A stretch of 64,000 bases of DNA from Branchiostoma floridae (lineage: Eukaryota > Chordata > Leptocardii > Amphioxiformes > Branchiostomatidae). The stretch lies in the NCBI RefSeq assembly GCF_000003815.2, contig NC_049995.1:8686007-8750006 (forward strand), written 5' to 3'. Position 1 is the stretch's first letter. Each line of letters starts with the position of its first letter. Made by a program: the position numbers and the translations under genes. Under the pieces are notes generated by a model. That model saw nothing but the letters and a program-made list of their open reading frames with translations. It was not told the DNA's origin and did no database searches. This document shows positions 14,401 through 35,300 of the stretch, in pieces.

Positions 14401-14491
14401 CGGTTGGACGACTCACCGCACGCAGCTCGGACCTGACGAGTGGAGGGCATCCTGGGATATCCACGGTCTCTCTGACAAAAAGTCTTACTAG
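2421..14491 (+). CDS. RUSF1: RUS family member 1 (C16orf58-like), 15 coding exons
   Basis: Coding exons, all with usable splice sites and consistent phase: 2421-2446, 4810-4960, 5379-5456, 5775-5889, 6419-6464, 6574-6606, 6931-7036, 7689-7790, 8503-8573, 10775-10959, 11603-11660, 11788-11861, 12211-12320, 13536-13620, 14310-14491 (TAG). They sum to 474 codons, giving 473 residues, close to the roughly 470 of vertebrate RUSF1. Diagnostic segments include LPQGYPESVSDDYLSYQIWD (exon 3), FADIVNDFSIFLELVAP (exon 7), GGATRAALTMHQARRDNMAD (exon 8) and ANYNAVTCVVMETLNQSRL (exon 10). Several hydrophobic stretches agree with the membrane character of the RUS (DUF647) family, whose plant members (root UVB sensitive) act in development; the animal molecular role is not well defined. 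Exon 1 is only 26 coding bases (MAYEVPVK). Intron 9 holds an assembly gap and a complete TRIM gene on the other strand. The gene converges with BLOC1S5 downstream. Confidence 0.94.
3750..4800. other. RUSF1 intron 1, distal part
   Basis: Intron 1 runs from 2447 to 4809. It contains short low-complexity runs (a CTTT run near 2900-2920, AAC runs near 4240-4265) and no exon I can support. The short open frames here have no recognisable product. Confidence 0.5.
6009..6315. repeat. Fold-back element in RUSF1 intron 4
   Basis: About 85 bases at 6009-6092 reappear inverted at about 6222-6315 with scattered mismatches; shared words include GCATCCTCCTA and TACCCTGCTTTCTCAAC. The arms are separated by about 130 bases. 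No coding potential beyond shadow frames; a MITE-like fold-back is the simplest reading. Confidence 0.7.
8974..10317 (-). CDS. Intronless TRIM/RBCC-type E3 ubiquitin ligase with multi-pass membrane tail
   Basis: A single 447-residue frame. A RING finger lies at about residues 37-79: C37-x2-C40, C52-x-H54-x2-C57-x2-C60, then C73 and C78 with slightly unusual spacing for the last pair. A clean type 2 B-box follows: C122-x2-H125-x8-C134-x2-C137-x4-C142-x2-C145-x4-H150-x2-H153. Residues 155-290 are rich in K, E and Q and predict a coiled coil. In place of a B30.2 or NHL domain the C-terminus has four or five hydrophobic segments (about 323-359, 369-388, 395-415, 425-444). The RBCC order implies ubiquitin ligase activity, and the tail should anchor it in an internal membrane with the RING in the cytosol; both are inference. 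Start codons at residues 13 and 20 are alternatives. The gene lies wholly in RUSF1 intron 9 on the opposite strand; the lack of introns suggests retroposition. Confidence 0.88.
   Translation of the reverse strand: MSTQNGLGYASHMSRSKTTMATAPPSLQAKFEEELSCSICLELFTRPKMLPCQHTFCQDCLKDHAGRGGTFQCPKLNCCQQINLPNMGVADFPSNTTVANLCDTLRKRTTRKNEDHVHKVKCTSHPSEDINLYCIQCQVPVCTKCLGEGHKGHSTTNLEAASQERKVSAKMLITEARKIMETYNKYLQDLRNKETALNTQKQERNDKIDEALHKAVQQLTEAKDSLKSKEDQEHTKTIKVLQAQKNEVLTDFAEISSACMATMKGLEKGGVELLCTETTLHEVVTKCKEKSLPTPMSVPTVEFQPTDPETLTLGKLSSHKPSWLWKIIGTFWLLLKASVLAIWWLGFFAMGFTFLMVFINHNDKNTNGVILIVTLLVLSFSISLYSLVQKGKLRSSSLLLFAICHVFWLSWILSVKLGNGKYDEVLGIMAPVILSCIISIGFIWKNN
10450..10549. other. Assembly gap (100 N)
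   Basis: Exactly 100 N, the conventional size for a gap of unknown length. It lies in RUSF1 intron 9, about 130 bases upstream of the TRIM start codon, so the TRIM promoter is partly missing. Confidence 0.99.
11301..11384. repeat. 27-bp tandem repeat, three units
   Basis: The unit TTCTAAGCTCTGATTGGTTC plus CATGTCAG repeats three times with single changes. Each unit contains an inverted CCAAT box (ATTGG). It lies in RUSF1 intron 10 and also creates repetitive reading frames that are not genes. Confidence 0.85.
12780..13269. mobile_element. MITE with CAGGG TIRs (hAT-like) in RUSF1 intron 13
   Basis: Starts CAGGGATCGAAATAC and ends with the inverse, GTATTTCGAACCCTG. The flanks carry a short direct repeat TTATG (12775-12779 and 13270-13274). 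The interior repeats TGCAAATTGCAAGTT-like words near both ends. TIRs of this form occur in non-autonomous hAT-like elements; the target duplication is shorter than the usual 8 bp, so the superfamily is tentative. Confidence 0.75.
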
Positions 14492-15218
14492 TAGCATTCA
14501 AAAGATGTTATATATTTTATTCATTTCATTTCGTAGATGGAATGTAATTTATCTAAACTCACTGTACTGAATGAGGAATTATTCTAACCATAGAGGTAGA
14601 GCATTTGAAATTAAGTTTCTAATCATACATTACAATACATTCGGAAATTTCCAAACACATTATATTACATTCAACTTGGAATATCCACTTCTTCGAACAA
14701 AGTTTACTAGAATGACATGTAGTATTCTAGCCATACTTTCCACCTGTACCTTATATTAGAAGCACTTACTTCTGAAAAGCTCACTGATATGATATTTTAT
14801 TTCTGATCATCAAAAGTATAAAGAATTTGTCAAATTCCTAGTATCATATCATATCATAAAATTTCAATATTTAATTCTCACAATATTGATAACAAGCAAA
14901 GTAATCTATAATATACTCTGTACTATTCAGTTATCAACTTATAGTGTTTATTGCAGAGCAGATGAAAGGAATAAGTGCCTTTACTCCTTAATTACCTTTA
15001 CACACAACAGTATATTGGCCTGAACATTTGCCAATATATATGTTTTGCTAATGATGATGATCATAATTTCTGTAGAACCACCAAATGTACTCAGTCTGGT
15101 AGCAACACTTGTCAAAACCATTACACTCAAATTTTTATTTCAGTATAATAAATTGCACAATAGATTTTTCTAATTCTCAGTGTCGTTTTGAATTCTCAGT
15201 TTAATTCTTACCATTTTA
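14492..15218. other. 3' flank of RUSF1, no gene seen
   Basis: AT-rich sequence directly after the RUSF1 stop codon. It probably contains the 3' UTR; an AATAAA occurs near 15152. No exon is supported. Confidence 0.5.
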
Positions 15219-15547
15219 CAGGGCTCGAAATACCACCTGCATATGCACGTTAGTGCAGGGGAAATTAGATCTGTGCAGGTATTTCTAGCGTCTACCTGCA
15301 CCCAACCTGCACTGGGCCATGTACTGGATTTACATAAATGTCCTATGATGTAGGTGCATGTGGATTGTTATTAGCTGCATTGGCTATTACCACCTAATAA
15401 AGTAGAAGAAAAAATAGCAATAGTTCCTTAACAATTTTAGTAGGATCCATACTTCATAAATTCAGAGTGGTGCAGGTAAAATTTGTCTGGTGCGGGTAAT
15501 TTTCAATGTTACCTGCAGGTATGCAGAAAAAAGTATTTTGAGCCCTG
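15219..15547. mobile_element. MITE with CAGGGCTC TIRs (hAT-like)
   Basis: Begins CAGGGCTCGAAATACC and ends AGTATTTTGAGCCCTG, an imperfect inverted pair of 16 bases. The direct repeat ATTTTA flanks it (15213-15218 and 15548-15553). The interior has several copies of an ACCTGCA-type word. TIRs resemble those of the element at 12780, so both probably belong to one superfamily. Confidence 0.8.
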
Positions 15548-15589
15548 ATTTTAGAACCAGTAACATAATCCATGAATATCTTCACTATA

Positions 15590-15767
15590 CAGTCAAACCT
15601 GTATTAGGGGCCACCTCTACAGAGGGGCCACCTGTCCATAGTGGCCACTTTTTGTCGGTCCCTTGTGTATTTTATCTACAAGTTACCACCTCTATACAGA
15701 GGCCACCTGTCTATAATGGCCAAATTTGTCCGGTCCCTTGAGTGGCCGCTATAGACAGGTTTGACTG
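15590..15767. mobile_element. Tc1/mariner-like MITE
   Basis: TIRs CAGTCAAACCTGTA and CTATAGACAGGTTTGACTG flanked by TA on both sides (15588-15589 and 15768-15769), as expected for mariner-type insertion. The interior is a degenerate palindrome with GGCCACCTGTC repeats. It lies just downstream of the BLOC1S5 stop codon. Confidence 0.8.
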
Positions 15768-15811
15768 TAATTATTTCTGCAATGTTCATTGAATGAGTAA
15801 AAATGGAAAGA

Positions 15812-18318
15812 TCATGGCATAGACACTTTCCCCTCTTTCAGCAGTTCCTCCTTCAGTCTGTGCTGTTCCGTGATTTTGTCACACAGAATCTCGTGTTCGC
15901 GGTCGACCTCTGCACTCCGACCGAACTGGTCCGACATGAAGGCATCCCACTCCTGCTTCCTCCCTTCCCTTCTGTTCTTCAGGGGGTCAGCCTAAAAAGG
16001 TCAAAGGTGAAAAGTAATGTTTTCAATACACCTCTTTCACACGGCGGACATGACAGAATGATCGAAAATGAGGTCAATGAGGCAAAGAAAGAAAAGCTAG
16101 GTACAGAATAAGTTCCCATTCAGTTTTTCTCCCAAACCACACTTATTTTCAGAATAAAAGATCAAATTAATAATATCATAAGTAGTGTTATGCACAGAAA
16201 ATATGTTGCAACTTAGAGTAGCAAAGATCATTCTCATAGTCCCGCACACCTCCATCAAAATGATCGACAAAATATAATTTAGAAACATAATTTAATAATG
16301 TAAAAAATTTGCATCATTTCTCTAATTGGTTGACTTGGTAATTGCCATGCTTTCATTGGTTGAACAGCTAATAATGATGGACCAGCCTAATACGTGCCAT
16401 GTGGGCTCATTTTCGACCTATCATGTCAGATGGGAGTAGATGGATGAAAAAGGTGTCTTCTTTCAAACTTACAGGGAAAGTTAATCAGAATGTATCTACA
16501 ATCTAGCCAGAATGTCTCTATAATCTAGCCACTCCTTCCTACCTTTGCCATTTTCTCCTCTGTTTCACTGATCTTCTCGCACATTGATGTGGCAACTCTC
16601 ACTGGGGTAACAAACATTATGTTGTATATGTAAACAATATCACATCCTTAAGACAGATATATAACAACTTTGACAAGATTTTGACAAGGTGAAGATACTG
16701 GATTCCGAACAGGATAAGTTTCCTAGGGCAGTGCAAGAGGCATTTACATCAAAATCCATCAAAATTCCCTCAACCAAGACGGGGGTCGATACCGACTTCC
16801 AAGCACCTTTGACCCTTTGCTGACGTCACACATCCAGTGACGTCACACTTCCTGTCTGGATGTGTGACATAGGCTTTGGGTCATTTCAGCTTGAAAAGGA
16901 TCAGAGGACTGATTGAAATCTTGATGGTAAGCGCTTTATTTTGTGCACAGATTTAAAGTGTAAAATTGTATCATAATAGCTATATTTTATTCAATAAGGC
17001 AGTCCACATCTCTGCTGGTACACCTAGCTCTTCTTTTGTCCCTCTACACCAGGGAGTCACAGGAAAATTTGGATACTGCATGTGCCACTACACAACCTGT
17101 ATTGACTAGAGTCTCCTCCTTGAGACTAACTTGGGGCCCAGTGTGAATGTGTGTGCATAAAATGGCAGGAGATCTAAACGGCTAGCCTGGTATCCAGCCG
17201 TATTATAGCTCCTGAGTCTCTTCTGTCCTCTCAGAGATATAGCAGAGAGGACAGAGGAGACAGAAACTATAATATGGCTGGATACCAGGCTACTAAACAC
17301 AAGGAGCTACAGTTTACAACAACTGTTTTGACTCACAGTTAGCTGTGACCTGTGCCAGGTTGTCCTCCAGGAGCATGGTGCATGCTGGGATAGTTTGTCC
17401 CATCTGTTGGGCATGGCCCAGAACAGCCTCCAGTCTCTCCTCCTCACGGTGGTTCCTCTTCCCCGGGGGGGGGGGGGGGGGAACAGCAGAGAAAATGGTT
17501 TTTTAGATTTGGAAGAAATTGTGACATTAAACCATCAAACTTGAGCCAATAACAAAGGAGTGTTTATCTGAAAAAAGTTCCTTGACAAAACTAAGGACAC
17601 CATTACAAGTTTGTCTCTTTTTCTGTGCAGATACGTGATACCTTGATACCAATGAATAGAATAAGAAAAAAGTAATAGTTATAGTCCCTGTTTTAAGTGT
17701 TTAAGGTGCTCTTTTGTTGGCTGGATGGCCTCTCTCACACCCCTCGCAAACCAGTCCGGATCCTGATCAAGAATGACAGTCCTCTCTGCTCTATGTCAAT
17801 TTTGTATCATAATTACATGCATAAGGACCAACCTCAAACTCCCTTATGAAGCACTTGATCTCTCCCTGCACCACAGGCCTGTGGTCCAACAGTCGGGCAT
17901 GGATCTCACCAACATCTGAGGGGAAATAAAAACATAACGCTAGTTCACGATGCCACCTACATTACAAGGGTCATTAACCTCTCAAAAATCGTGACCAAAT
18001 CTCCAATGATTCCGATGTCTCTCAAGACATACGCATATTCCAAATATCAAAACAAAGGCAGTCCAGATCCAGCGCATACTCGAGTTATTTTGTTGACAGT
18101 CACAAACTCACATAGACACATATGCACGAACAACGGTCTCGTTATTCTGGTATAAAGCGCGCATACAACTGATTCAAAACACATCTACAATGTTCCTTGT
18201 GCTCTCAGACTACTTTTCTGCACTCCATAACCCCTTAATCGTCACAAATTTCGCATAAATCTACCAAATCCACACACGGAAGCACTCACAAACCTTTCAC
18301 AACACCTTCCGCCGCCAT
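15812..18318 (-). CDS. BLOC1S5: BLOC-1 subunit 5 (muted homologue), five coding exons
   Basis: Minus-strand coding exons in order: 18318-18294 (MAAEGVVK), 17915-17833, 17457-17337, 16601-16543, 15991-15812 (TGA). They join in phase to 156 codons including the stop, giving 155 residues, somewhat shorter than the roughly 187 of mammalian Muted because the N-terminus is short. Recognition rests on DVGEIHARLLDHRPVVQGEI (exon 2) and EWDAFMSDQFGRSAEVDREH (exon 5), both matching the family, with Glu/Lys-rich predicted coiled coil between. The BLOC-1 complex sorts cargo from endosomes to lysosome-related organelles in the cytosol. The exon 3 acceptor is odd: a pure run of about 18 C, then GGGGAAG. 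The start codon sits in an AAGATGGCGGC word, a YY1-type promoter element. The gene is head to head with ADAT2 and tail to tail with RUSF1. Confidence 0.92.
17183..17292. repeat. Hairpin fold-back repeat in BLOC1S5 intron 3
   Basis: TAGCCTGGTATCCAGCC at the left end is matched by GGCTGGATACCAGGCTA at the right end, and pairing continues inward through TATTATAG and CTGTCCTCTC to a short loop. The arms are about 48 bases with few mismatches. A small MITE is likely. Confidence 0.8.
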
Positions 18319-18757
18319 CTTTATCTGACCTTTGACCTATCAATAACCAGTCGTTAACCTATTGAAACTTCTTCCAAACAACCTTAACTCAAGACTAGAG
18401 TCGCATACAAACTACCTCAAGTTCCTACAGGTTTATTGAAGATTGTAACAAACATAAACGTTTCAATTTTGTGCTCTGAATTTTATGACTTTTATTGCGT
18501 AATCCATACAGTGGGATAGTCTATCTACGGCAAGCCAGAAAAGACATTTTACAAAACCATTTTTAAAAAGTATTTTAGATTTTATCTGGCAGAATTTCAG
18601 GTATTTTTCATGTCATATCATAATCATAATTTTTTAAATTGAAATTAATATTGTTTTGATATGTCTATGTATTAAAACGAATATTTTATGTTATGTTGCG
18701 GTGTAAAAGTCTTTTCTGGTTGACCGTAGTTGACCTCTGTGCTGCACTATTTTCATC
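18319..18757. promoter_or_regulatory. Bidirectional promoter region of BLOC1S5 and ADAT2
   Basis: 439 bases separate the two divergent start codons. No TATA box stands out near either start. Both ATGs lie in ATGGCGG words of YY1 type. Spacing and orientation fit a shared housekeeping promoter; this is inferred from layout. Confidence 0.6.
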
Positions 18758-28100
<9,343 letters not shown>

Positions 28101-30860
28101 ATCTGGCAGACTCCTTCCCCTATTTGCAATATAGTTCTTTCCCTTGCCATCTACTGCTGCCATATATAATACAGGATTCCACAGACATAGGAAAAGGCCT
28201 TTTCATAGTTCGTGTATGCACATAGTGACTGTATCACATGTACCTCCCCTTTGTACTGTAAATGCCCTTACGTTCACTTGGAATTAATTTTTCAGTTGGG
28301 AGAAAATTTCGCAGTTGAAACATTGGTGGGAGCAGGGTAAGAAGACGGAACAAGCATTTTTCTTTTTTTTTCTTGGTTTTAAGTTCACTGCAAAACCTGC
28401 AAAGTTATATAATTTCACTGTGAAAATTTTAACATCTACAGTATCACCATCCTTGTTCTTTGCTTACTATATGGAAGGAAGCTAGAAAAAGAAGTTAGTA
28501 TATATGGGAGAATAATATTGATAGATACTAGAAATTTTGTTGTTGTTGGCAATGTCATTAGAGAATGTGAGGAGAAAGAAATTGATAAAGGTCTTGATGA
28601 TGGAAAAATTAACAAGTCTTGGAGTATTCAAAGTCTTGAACAAGAAATTCGAATGTCTTAAAATGTTTCTTGAAGACGCAATATAAACACTATGCCTGTA
28701 GTCTAACTGTGAAAAGGGTCTTACTACTAAATAGAATTTAGTTGATAATATATTATTCTTAAAAAAAGAACTTAAGATTAGGATCTTAATAGAGGACGGT
28801 ATCAGAGTGTCTCCGGGTTTGTTTTCCGAAAGTGTGAGTCAGTAGTGCAATGTACAAGACGGAGTTTAAGTAACCAGGATATCTATGAAAGGAAGAAAAC
28901 GCCTAAAAACTGTGAACTTTATGATGTGAAACTCTACAGAAGTTAATGATGTAGCAAACACATTAACTATACAGACAACAGACAGGAAAGTACCAGTGTA
29001 CTACCACATTGATATGCAGACTACAACTACATTGTACAGGTCCCTTATAAGAATGGCCTTCCTCTATCTATATCCATTAGAAGGTATCAAGCTAGACAAT
29101 AGATACAAACAATTATATCAGAGATAGAAAACTGCAAGTTTCTTGAAGACGAACGATAGATGAAATTTAGAATTTGTAATGTTTGTTTTTTGTGACGAGC
29201 AAGTGATGTCCTATCACGAAAAGGAAGCACTTTGTTTTTTCAAATCACTTGTTTTCTAAGCAAAAACCACTGGAGAAAACGGCAATGTAGGTTTCGAGGT
29301 GAATCGTTGTGACTCTAAGCCTATGTATGCAAGACTTGTCTGGTTTGGAAAAAGTGAATTCTATTTTGTGAGATGAATATATCTCTCTACGGTATTGGAA
29401 TACTTTATTTTTATGTAAGTATCCAGAGAAACTAAAGAGCCTCAATGTACTGAAGTATTATTCGGACTGTTTCAAAAGTGTTTTTGTTGCTTTAATAGGC
29501 GTGATTTGGGTTGGTTTGGAAGTTATCAGGAATGTTGCCAGATTGAAATTAGGTGAAAATTGTGCTTTGAAGTGTTGGCTTTAATATTGGGTGAATTCAA
29601 ATAACTACAAGAGAGATTCGAGTCTCTGAAAAAGAAATTCTACAAAGCCTTGTTTGTTCAAATTATAGGACTGGTGTGACCACCTGTAATACATGTATAT
29701 GATTTGAATAGACTCTAAGTAAGTAAATAAGAAAGATAAATTGAAGAAATTACTGGTAAAGCTAGGTGGGTCATATGTGATTATGAGAGTATAGTTTTTG
29801 TGCAATTTGTTCTTTTACCCAAGTTGATTTTGTCCAGCAGTGAAAGATATTTTTTTTACTTTTTGCAATAATTGTGCAAATGTTCTACATTAAATTTTGA
29901 TATGTAATGTTTGTTCTTGATGTGATGATACATTAAGATTCTGGCTTTTCTTTAGAAATTATATAAAACCTATAACTATTTTTGGATGATGAAGATGTCA
30001 TAGATCACACATTAGATGATCATATATTATATAGTGATATGAAATTTATATTAGTTTCTTTACTTATTTCTTTTATTATACTATTTTTGTTTTACAAAAT
30101 TTATGTTTTCAAATTTTGTACTTAAGTTCAATTTAGTTCAATGACAGTACTGCAGAGGTGTTTTAGACAGTCACAAAGTTCCAATGTTTTGTTGCACTTT
30201 CTATTTTTGTAACAGTATATATATGGATATGATGTTATATATACGTACCGCAATAACTGGAGTGATAGTATAATTGTGACTATGGAACTTTTCTGTTAAA
30301 ACTATTATATTCAAGCCCCACCAAATGTAGTTACTTGCTTTATGGTCACACTTAACCATATGCACATGTACTTTGAATTTTATATTTTATACAATTTGGT
30401 ACAGTTTAAGTAATAATGAGCACAGCAAAACTTGTAATGTTGTGTAGTGCACATTTAACAATAGTTCTGGTATGTGCATGAATTTTTTTCCAAATTGCTA
30501 GTAATTCTGACAATTCAAAATAAGACTACACCCAGTATAAAACGATTCTGTAGCCATTTTTTGGGTATATTTTGTATTATGTAATATTTTACATGATTAT
30601 CTAACCTCCATTGGCATTATTGCCTTTATATTTTGCAAGAAATTATTTAAGATTTTTGCAATTCTATCCACTAAGCAAGTAATTACATTGTTAGGGGCTT
30701 TGGTAGGACAATGTTTTGTTAAGAAAGTATTGTTTGTTATAAGTGAAAAATGCCAAAAGGCTGTGTGCAAATTGTGTAGGTTGCCAAAGCTGTGGATAGT
30801 CATTGGTCAAAACTGTACATACAGAGTCATATGTAGTATCACAGACTGACAGATGTTGAT
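28101..30860. other. ADAT2 3' flank, AT-rich, no gene seen
   Basis: Probably includes the ADAT2 3' UTR at its left end. No exon, repeat array or conserved domain is apparent; the many short open frames are AT-rich noise. Confidence 0.5.
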
Positions 30861-30867
30861 AAATTGA

Positions 30868-30954
30868 TATATACTGGGTTCTTGTAGCTACACAGCCAAA
30901 GTGTAAACAGAAAAATAATGCACTTTGATTGTGTAGCTAAGAACCCAGTATATA
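30868..30954. ncRNA. 87-base hairpin, candidate pre-miRNA or small MITE
   Basis: TATATACTGGGTTCTT on the left pairs with AAGAACCCAGTATATA on the right; pairing continues through AGCTACACA and CAAAGTG with a two-base bulge and few mismatches, leaving a loop of about 17 bases. Size and shape suit a microRNA precursor. No mature sequence is recognised. Confidence 0.35.
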
Positions 30955-32378
30955 TGTACATAGAGAGGTCCCTTATTTTTGTGGAGAGAGAGATCAGAAA
31001 GTTATATACATGACTGGAGAGAGATATAGCTGAACACATATATGTACATGGAAAAGCTAAACTCCTAACGTGTGTACAGAGAGCAATATGGTCGAGTTTC
31101 AGGAATGCTACAAAAAGTCTTGAAGAAAGTTGTAACAGAGTCAAAAATATATATTTATGCAAGCGCAGTTGTCCCTAGAACGGTGATCCCTCAATTGGAA
31201 AAAGAAAAAAGTTGTATACGGTTCAGGCTGGAAAGAAGATTCTAGCAAAAGATAAAAGCCTTTTGTTTGCCATGTCTTGTGTTGAAGAAAGAATGGTCTG
31301 AAATACGAGATGCGATTCATTAGAAGATAGAAGGAAAGTTTATGGAGTTTGGTGAAGATTTGCAGTGCAATAGAATAAGCCGTTGATAGGTTATGTTATG
31401 TTTATTTATCTACTGGTTATTTAAGAGAAAGATTGGTATATCAGACCAAGAACAATAAAAAGCAATGCAGTATCAGTCTGAAATGTTTGTTTTCATTGTC
31501 CCTTGGAAGGGAGCTTCTGATTCTTAAGCCGGGTACGTTCGCTCTTGCGTATTCAAGTCCGTATGAGGCCCGTGTGGAAGTCTTAGCCTTTGTCAGTCTC
31601 CACGGATCGCTGGAAAAATAGTAGAGATTGGAGAAATATAACCAAATAATATGCCAGAAGAGTTAGTTGTCCGAGGAGTATGGTTTGCGACCGGCTAAAT
31701 CCTCTGGCTATATTTGTCCGATTTCTACTTTTTTCCAGTGACCTGACTTGAATAAATTCCCACGTGTGAACTAACCTTAAGACAATTTTTTCCGCTATCG
31801 CAAAGTCGATCGTTAGATTCCCCAAATGTTGGTGTTTACAAACTTTGTTTTACCAATAAAGATATACGATTCTTACGTCATACGTACAGGAATGCACGTC
31901 GATTTACTTAACTAATAGTGTTAAAGAATAGCTTTAAGAATTTAGCTTTTCGTGTTTCCATTCTTCATGAATTTACCATCATCCCCATGCAAACCTTTCC
32001 TAAAATCATCATAATTTTGGCCGATTTCTGCACCTATTTAAAACCGACGGAAGATCTGGTAGAGAGTAACTTTTAAAAGGTTGCCTACGTGCACGTCGAC
32101 ATGAAGGGTCAATATCCAACCTCATTAAGGCACGAACATGCGTCATGTAACTTCCGGTCGAGTACTGCGGAAGTGCGAAGCAGCCAACTTCGACGAAACA
32201 TGCAGGACGTTTTTCATGTTTCCGGCCGTTAAACCGTGAATATAGAATTATAAACTAGCAGGGAAAGTCACTGGATCGAGAGGAAGCTAAAACCTTGATC
32301 TAGACAGCTTTATTTTGCCTGAACGTTAAGTCGAGTGTCTGCTGTTGAAAATCTTGCCTTTTGTAAGAAGCCATTGTC
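30955..32378. other. Intergenic region, no gene seen
   Basis: No exon can be supported. AATAAA words occur near 31450 and 31856. The last 200 bases before the next start codon are CpG-richer and presumably contain its promoter. Confidence 0.5.
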
Positions 32379-35300
32379 ATGTTGTTACCTGTACTTGCCC
32401 TCCTGAGTGTATCCACAACCCTCACTGCGTCAGGTACGTAAGATTACGTCAACTTTGAATATCGTCTTCACAATGGTGAGTTTCATCAGTAGTGTATCAG
32501 TTTTATGTCAAGATAAACTTAGTTAACGTCAACCCTCATAATTCCGGGGCAGGTTACTTAAAGACTGACACATAAGAAAACAGTGAATTCGCCGACATGG
32601 TCCTAGTTCGGTATCAGTACTCCTTGAGGTATGCACACTTAAAGTATCCAGGTGTTCAAGACATTCTTCAGTATTAGGCCTTGATAACCAATATTTGAGA
32701 TTGACGTTACGTTGTGCAGTGGAATAAAGAAAACTGACTTCATATAACTAAGAATATTTAGATGGGGGGGGGGTGCCCAACTTTCATTTCGCATAACGCC
32801 AAAATGACTTACGCTAGAGCCACCAAATTCGGTGAGTTTTCCAAACATTTAGTTGGTAACAATTTCACAAAAGTCTGGAAAATTATCCATTTTTTGGTGC
32901 AGCCGTTTGCTGCATTTTTGACGAAAATCGCTAATTTCGGCTCTACCAATGTTAATGTTTGTTTGCTATATTATTGCTATTTTCTTACATATATATATAA
33001 GATCTTATGTTATCTTAGATATCTTTCATAATTAGATGTGCTGATTTGATGACTTTACAGATAGAGATTAAGACAGACAACGTGATTTTTATTAGTGATA
33101 GGGTGTGTCTGATTATTTCCGAATTTAAAGCCCATCAATGAGTGAAAACCTCTATGGCAGATGCAGTAAGCGTTTTCACCACAGCGAACTAAGCTTGAGC
33201 AACATTCTCTTATTACAGACTCCGGTAAACCTTGCGGTGATTTCCCTTGGCCGTCGGACGACTACACCGTAAACTGCGACTACGGCTACACCCGCCAGGG
33301 GGCCTCGTACGACGTGGCTCCTCAGGGTCGCTGCCAGGTTAGCCTATATGCCAGATATTGTAATCCATTGGCCTACGTAGCTAGTACAGGCTCTCTACGG
33401 GGCAGATGGATATTTCTGCCGCCGTGGTTTCGTCTGAACTCGGTAGGATTTTCACGCGGTAGGACTTTGTCCAGTGGGAGCTCGTGGCTGACCAAGCAAA
33501 GCCCTACCGCGTTTGAATTCTACCGAGTTCCAACAACCCAGGTCTTCACATGAGGGTAGTAAATATGCAGTAAAGTAGCCCCCAAGCTATGTAAGCTGTA
33601 AGGATCACCAAAAAGCAGTTCCTCAAGCAATTAGATATCATTTTGGAAACGGTCTGATCTTTCAGACAGCATCCACTACCTTTATTGCGTCAGTGGCAAT
33701 GAAGAGATCTAGCTAGAAAAAAACAGTTTCTTGAGTAACGACTTTCAGTTGACGAATCTTCTCACCTGAAAGTTTAACCTTCATCGATGTATGTAAGGAT
33801 CATTGTCAGAGTTTTACATCTGTTTTGCAACACTAAGTACTCTATTCTATAAAATACTACTGCTTAGAGATCACAAGGGTCTTCATTCACTGATAAACAG
33901 GTGGTATACGTGAGACTATGTGTTGCTTTTTGTATACTTGTGAGACTAGGCTAATTTGCATATTTGTGACCGACTACATGCGGCTTTACCAAACAGGTGC
34001 GCTGTCCCGCTGATGCCGAGATGTTGGTGGGACCGCCGGCTGACGGGAACCAGGGTCTGACTGACGGCTTCTACTACTGTAACAGGGTTAACGGTACATG
34101 GCTGGGCAGGGAGCCAGTCTGTCTGGGTAAGTTATTTTAACGAGAACCCCACAAAATATAACGCAGAAGTAGTGGCCTGAATTACTGCTATGATAACAAC
34201 TGCGCCGTTGGGGTGTGTAGCCGCGGCGAGCTCTGGAGTCACAAATTTGTGCCAGTGGACAGCGAGGACGTACGTCTTTGCGTTTTACAATTAGGTCACG
34301 GCGTCTGTTGGTCACCGGGTCCCTTCCGTGCCCCAAAATAGCCCTGTAGCCGCAGGCTGTCCCATGGAACCACTTGACTACGCCAGAAAGTGGAAAACAA
34401 AAGCAAACCAGTGAAACCACATATACACTTACGTCTTACGTATACATTTCTATTTCTCGTTTGCACAAACAGCCCGGCCCGGTCGGGCCCCGATTTGGAA
34501 ATGTGACGATAACCTAAGTTTCTTTCTTGAGAATTGCTATGGAACGGAACAAAAAAGTGCCAATTAACAGGTGTTTTCATACAAAAGCCCAGTTTTGGTT
34601 CAGGTTTGACTGTACTTTCGAGTTCAAGGTCAGATACTGTATGCAAAAGGACCGGCGTGATCTTAGTCCTCAATTTATGGAGTGGTTTTTGGATACACTG
34701 AAAGTACAAAAACTTTCAACTTAAGTTTGAGTACCATCTTAACATCCCATTGCATATACTAGTACATGTAATTGAAAAGCGCTCCTGTGCAGTATGTTGT
34801 CATATTGAAACCTTGGTTATCTCTCAGGTTTCGACTCGTCTTCAATGTGTTTAAACAGAACTCGAACATAACACGCTGATAATGGATCTAAACTCATTAC
34901 CCACACTTTGTACCCAAATGTACAGGCTTTTACAACAACGTAACCATGGTGACGGACGAGTCCAATGGGATCCGGCTGGTGGGGGGAGCGTCCTATGGCT
35001 GTGTGGAACTGTTCGATAACGTCACACAACAGTGGGGGCCTGTGAGAGGCTGGGTTCTCGATAACTTCGACCCACTAGACGATGCTCAAATGGAGTGGGC
35101 AAACCTCGCTTGTAGAAACCTTCGGTTTCCTGCGGGACTAGCCACAAAGGCGTACCGAAGAAGAGATTGGGTTGAAGACGACATGTGGCCGTTGACAGAG
35201 CAATACGAGCTGTACCCCCTTCAGTACCATTATGAACCCTCCTACCCACCAACGGTACCCAAGTTCGTGGTTTCGAAGTCCCCCGCTCCGCAATGGGAAG

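Noticed and set aside
16808-16870. Two TGACGTCA-type words with short inverted GTCACACATCCAG
   Set aside because: They look like CRE sites, but they lie in a BLOC1S5 intron within a small palindrome and nothing else supports regulation.
34022-34709. Minus-strand frames (110 and 137 codons) inside the SRCR-like gene
   Set aside because: No recognisable domain and no splice support; they overlap intron 3 of the plus-strand gene.
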